DNA from: Flavipsychrobacter stenotrophus
GTDB lineage: Bacteria; Bacteroidota; Bacteroidia; Chitinophagales; Chitinophagaceae
Direction: 5' to 3'
Length of the DNA: 7,028 nt
NCBI GenBank assembly: GCA_947372365.1
Contig: CANBTK010000098.1
Span: 1 to 7,028, forward strand
This document shows, piece by piece, positions 6,612-7,028 of this stretch (its first letter is position 1; each line of letters begins with the position of its first letter). The position numbers and the translations under genes are program-made. The notes under the pieces were generated by a model. The model made no database searches. It was not told where the DNA came from and was given only the letters and a program-made list of their open reading frames with translations.

Positions 6612-6654
6612 TTCGCCCGGTGCACACACAGGAAATGTGGTGGCACTGGGCGGA
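6612..6654 (+). promoter_or_regulatory. Long leader hairpin upstream of the DUF4288-like gene
   Basis: Positions 6612-6623 (TTCGCCCGGTGC) can pair with 6643-6654 (GCACTGGGCGGA) along 12 consecutive positions, ten Watson-Crick and two G-U. The intervening ACACA and TGTGGTG segments allow a few more pairs above a loop containing GGAAATG. No T-run follows, so it is not a classic terminator. It ends 28 nt before the ATG at 6683. A near-consensus -7 box, TAAATTTC (6607-6614, 7 of 8), overlaps its left arm. A role in mRNA stability or translation control is inferred. Confidence 0.4.
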
Positions 6655-6682
6655 GCAATTCACCACACACAATCTAATTAGA

Positions 6683-6979
6683 ATGAAATCATTTACTGCT
6701 CAGATTATTTACAGGATAGAATGCGAAGGCTTGCCAACCGACCAATACGAAGAGCAATGGAGGCTGGTTTATGCCGAAAGCGAGGCAACCGCGCTCACCG
6801 AAGCAAAAAAAGCCGGGCTGGGCGAAGAAGCTACCTTCATTGACCGGCATGGCCGCACCATATGCTGGCGCATGCTGGCAGTAAAAGACCTACAGCCAAT
6901 AGAACTTATAAATGGCGGGCTGTTGTTTTCGATGGTACGCGAGCCTGAAATGGTTGCCGCCCCGTTGTGGATAGCATAA
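6683..6979 (+). CDS. Small DUF4288-like protein of unknown function
   Basis: Ninety-eight residues from the ATG at 6683, probably cytoplasmic, with no signal peptide or membrane segment. The order of elements resembles DUF4288: a first strand (FTAQIIYRIECEG, 4-16), then EEQWRLVYAESEATALTEAK (23-42), a HGRTICWRML core and a closing GGLLFSMVRE strand. No catalytic residues are evident, and no function is established for the family. The frame stays open upstream to GTG 6620 and ATG 6635. That extension (MWWHWAEQF...) is unlike family N-termini and would turn the leader hairpin into coding sequence, so the shorter form is preferred. Only 2 nt separate its stop from the next start, which suggests co-transcription with the following gene. 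The family call is from pattern memory and is moderately sure. Confidence 0.72.
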   Translation: MKSFTAQIIYRIECEGLPTDQYEEQWRLVYAESEATALTEAKKAGLGEEATFIDRHGRTICWRMLAVKDLQPIELINGGLLFSMVREPEMVAAPLWIA

Positions 6980-6981
6980 GA

Positions 6982-7028
6982 ATGGAAAAACAATCATTAA
7001 ATACTCCGTGCCATATGGCCGGGGGTAT
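6982..7028 (+). CDS. Start of an unidentified reading frame, cut by the window edge
   Basis: An ATG 2 nt after the preceding stop opens a frame (MEKQSLNTPCHMAGG...) that is still open at the end of the window. The tight spacing suggests an operon with the DUF4288-like gene. Fifteen visible codons are too few to identify a family or to prove that it is coding. Confidence 0.4.
   Translation, partial: MEKQSLNTPCHMAGG

Overview
The window looks like chromosomal DNA from a member of the Bacteroidetes, possibly Chitinophagaceae; the family is a guess. Three things point to the phylum. The secreted oxidase ends in a type IX secretion (T9SS) sorting domain. Two genes carry the TAnnTTTG -7 element typical of Bacteroidetes promoters. 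The leaders are A-rich and lack Shine-Dalgarno sites. The outer-membrane OmpA protein with thrombospondin type 3 calcium repeats is also common in this phylum.

The left half is on the minus strand. A 565-residue multicopper oxidase with all copper ligands and a T9SS tail occupies 35-1732. Its upstream region holds a perfect 10+10 bp dyad (1764-1793). A 594-residue OmpA-type protein lies at 2023-3807. It has a beta-barrel, five TSP3 repeats of exactly 27 residues, a proline linker and a peptidoglycan-binding domain. A strong 13-bp-stem terminator (1965-1994) separates the two genes, so they are probably separate transcription units.

From 3808 to 4415 there is a gene-poor gap of about 600 bp. 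It begins with the ompA-type promoter and AT-rich DNA. It then holds a hairpin-rich block (about 4126-4300) that resembles dispersed intergenic repeats more than a gene. recF follows on the minus strand at 4416-5498, with an apparent TTG start.

The right end is on the plus strand. It holds a four-helix membrane protein with a LiaF-like, glycine-patterned C-terminal domain (5767-6528). Next is a small DUF4288-like protein (6683-6979) preceded by a long leader hairpin. Two bases after its stop, a reading frame starts and runs off the window (from 6982).

The genes do not form an obvious single pathway. Three concern the cell envelope or extracellular space (oxidase, OmpA, LiaF-like) and one is DNA repair housekeeping. 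I see no CRISPR array, transposase, prophage gene, tRNA or rRNA. I did not find a convincing undescribed multi-gene system. The most promising unexplained signals are noncoding: the dyad before the oxidase, the composite repeat downstream of recF, and the leader hairpin before the DUF4288-like gene.
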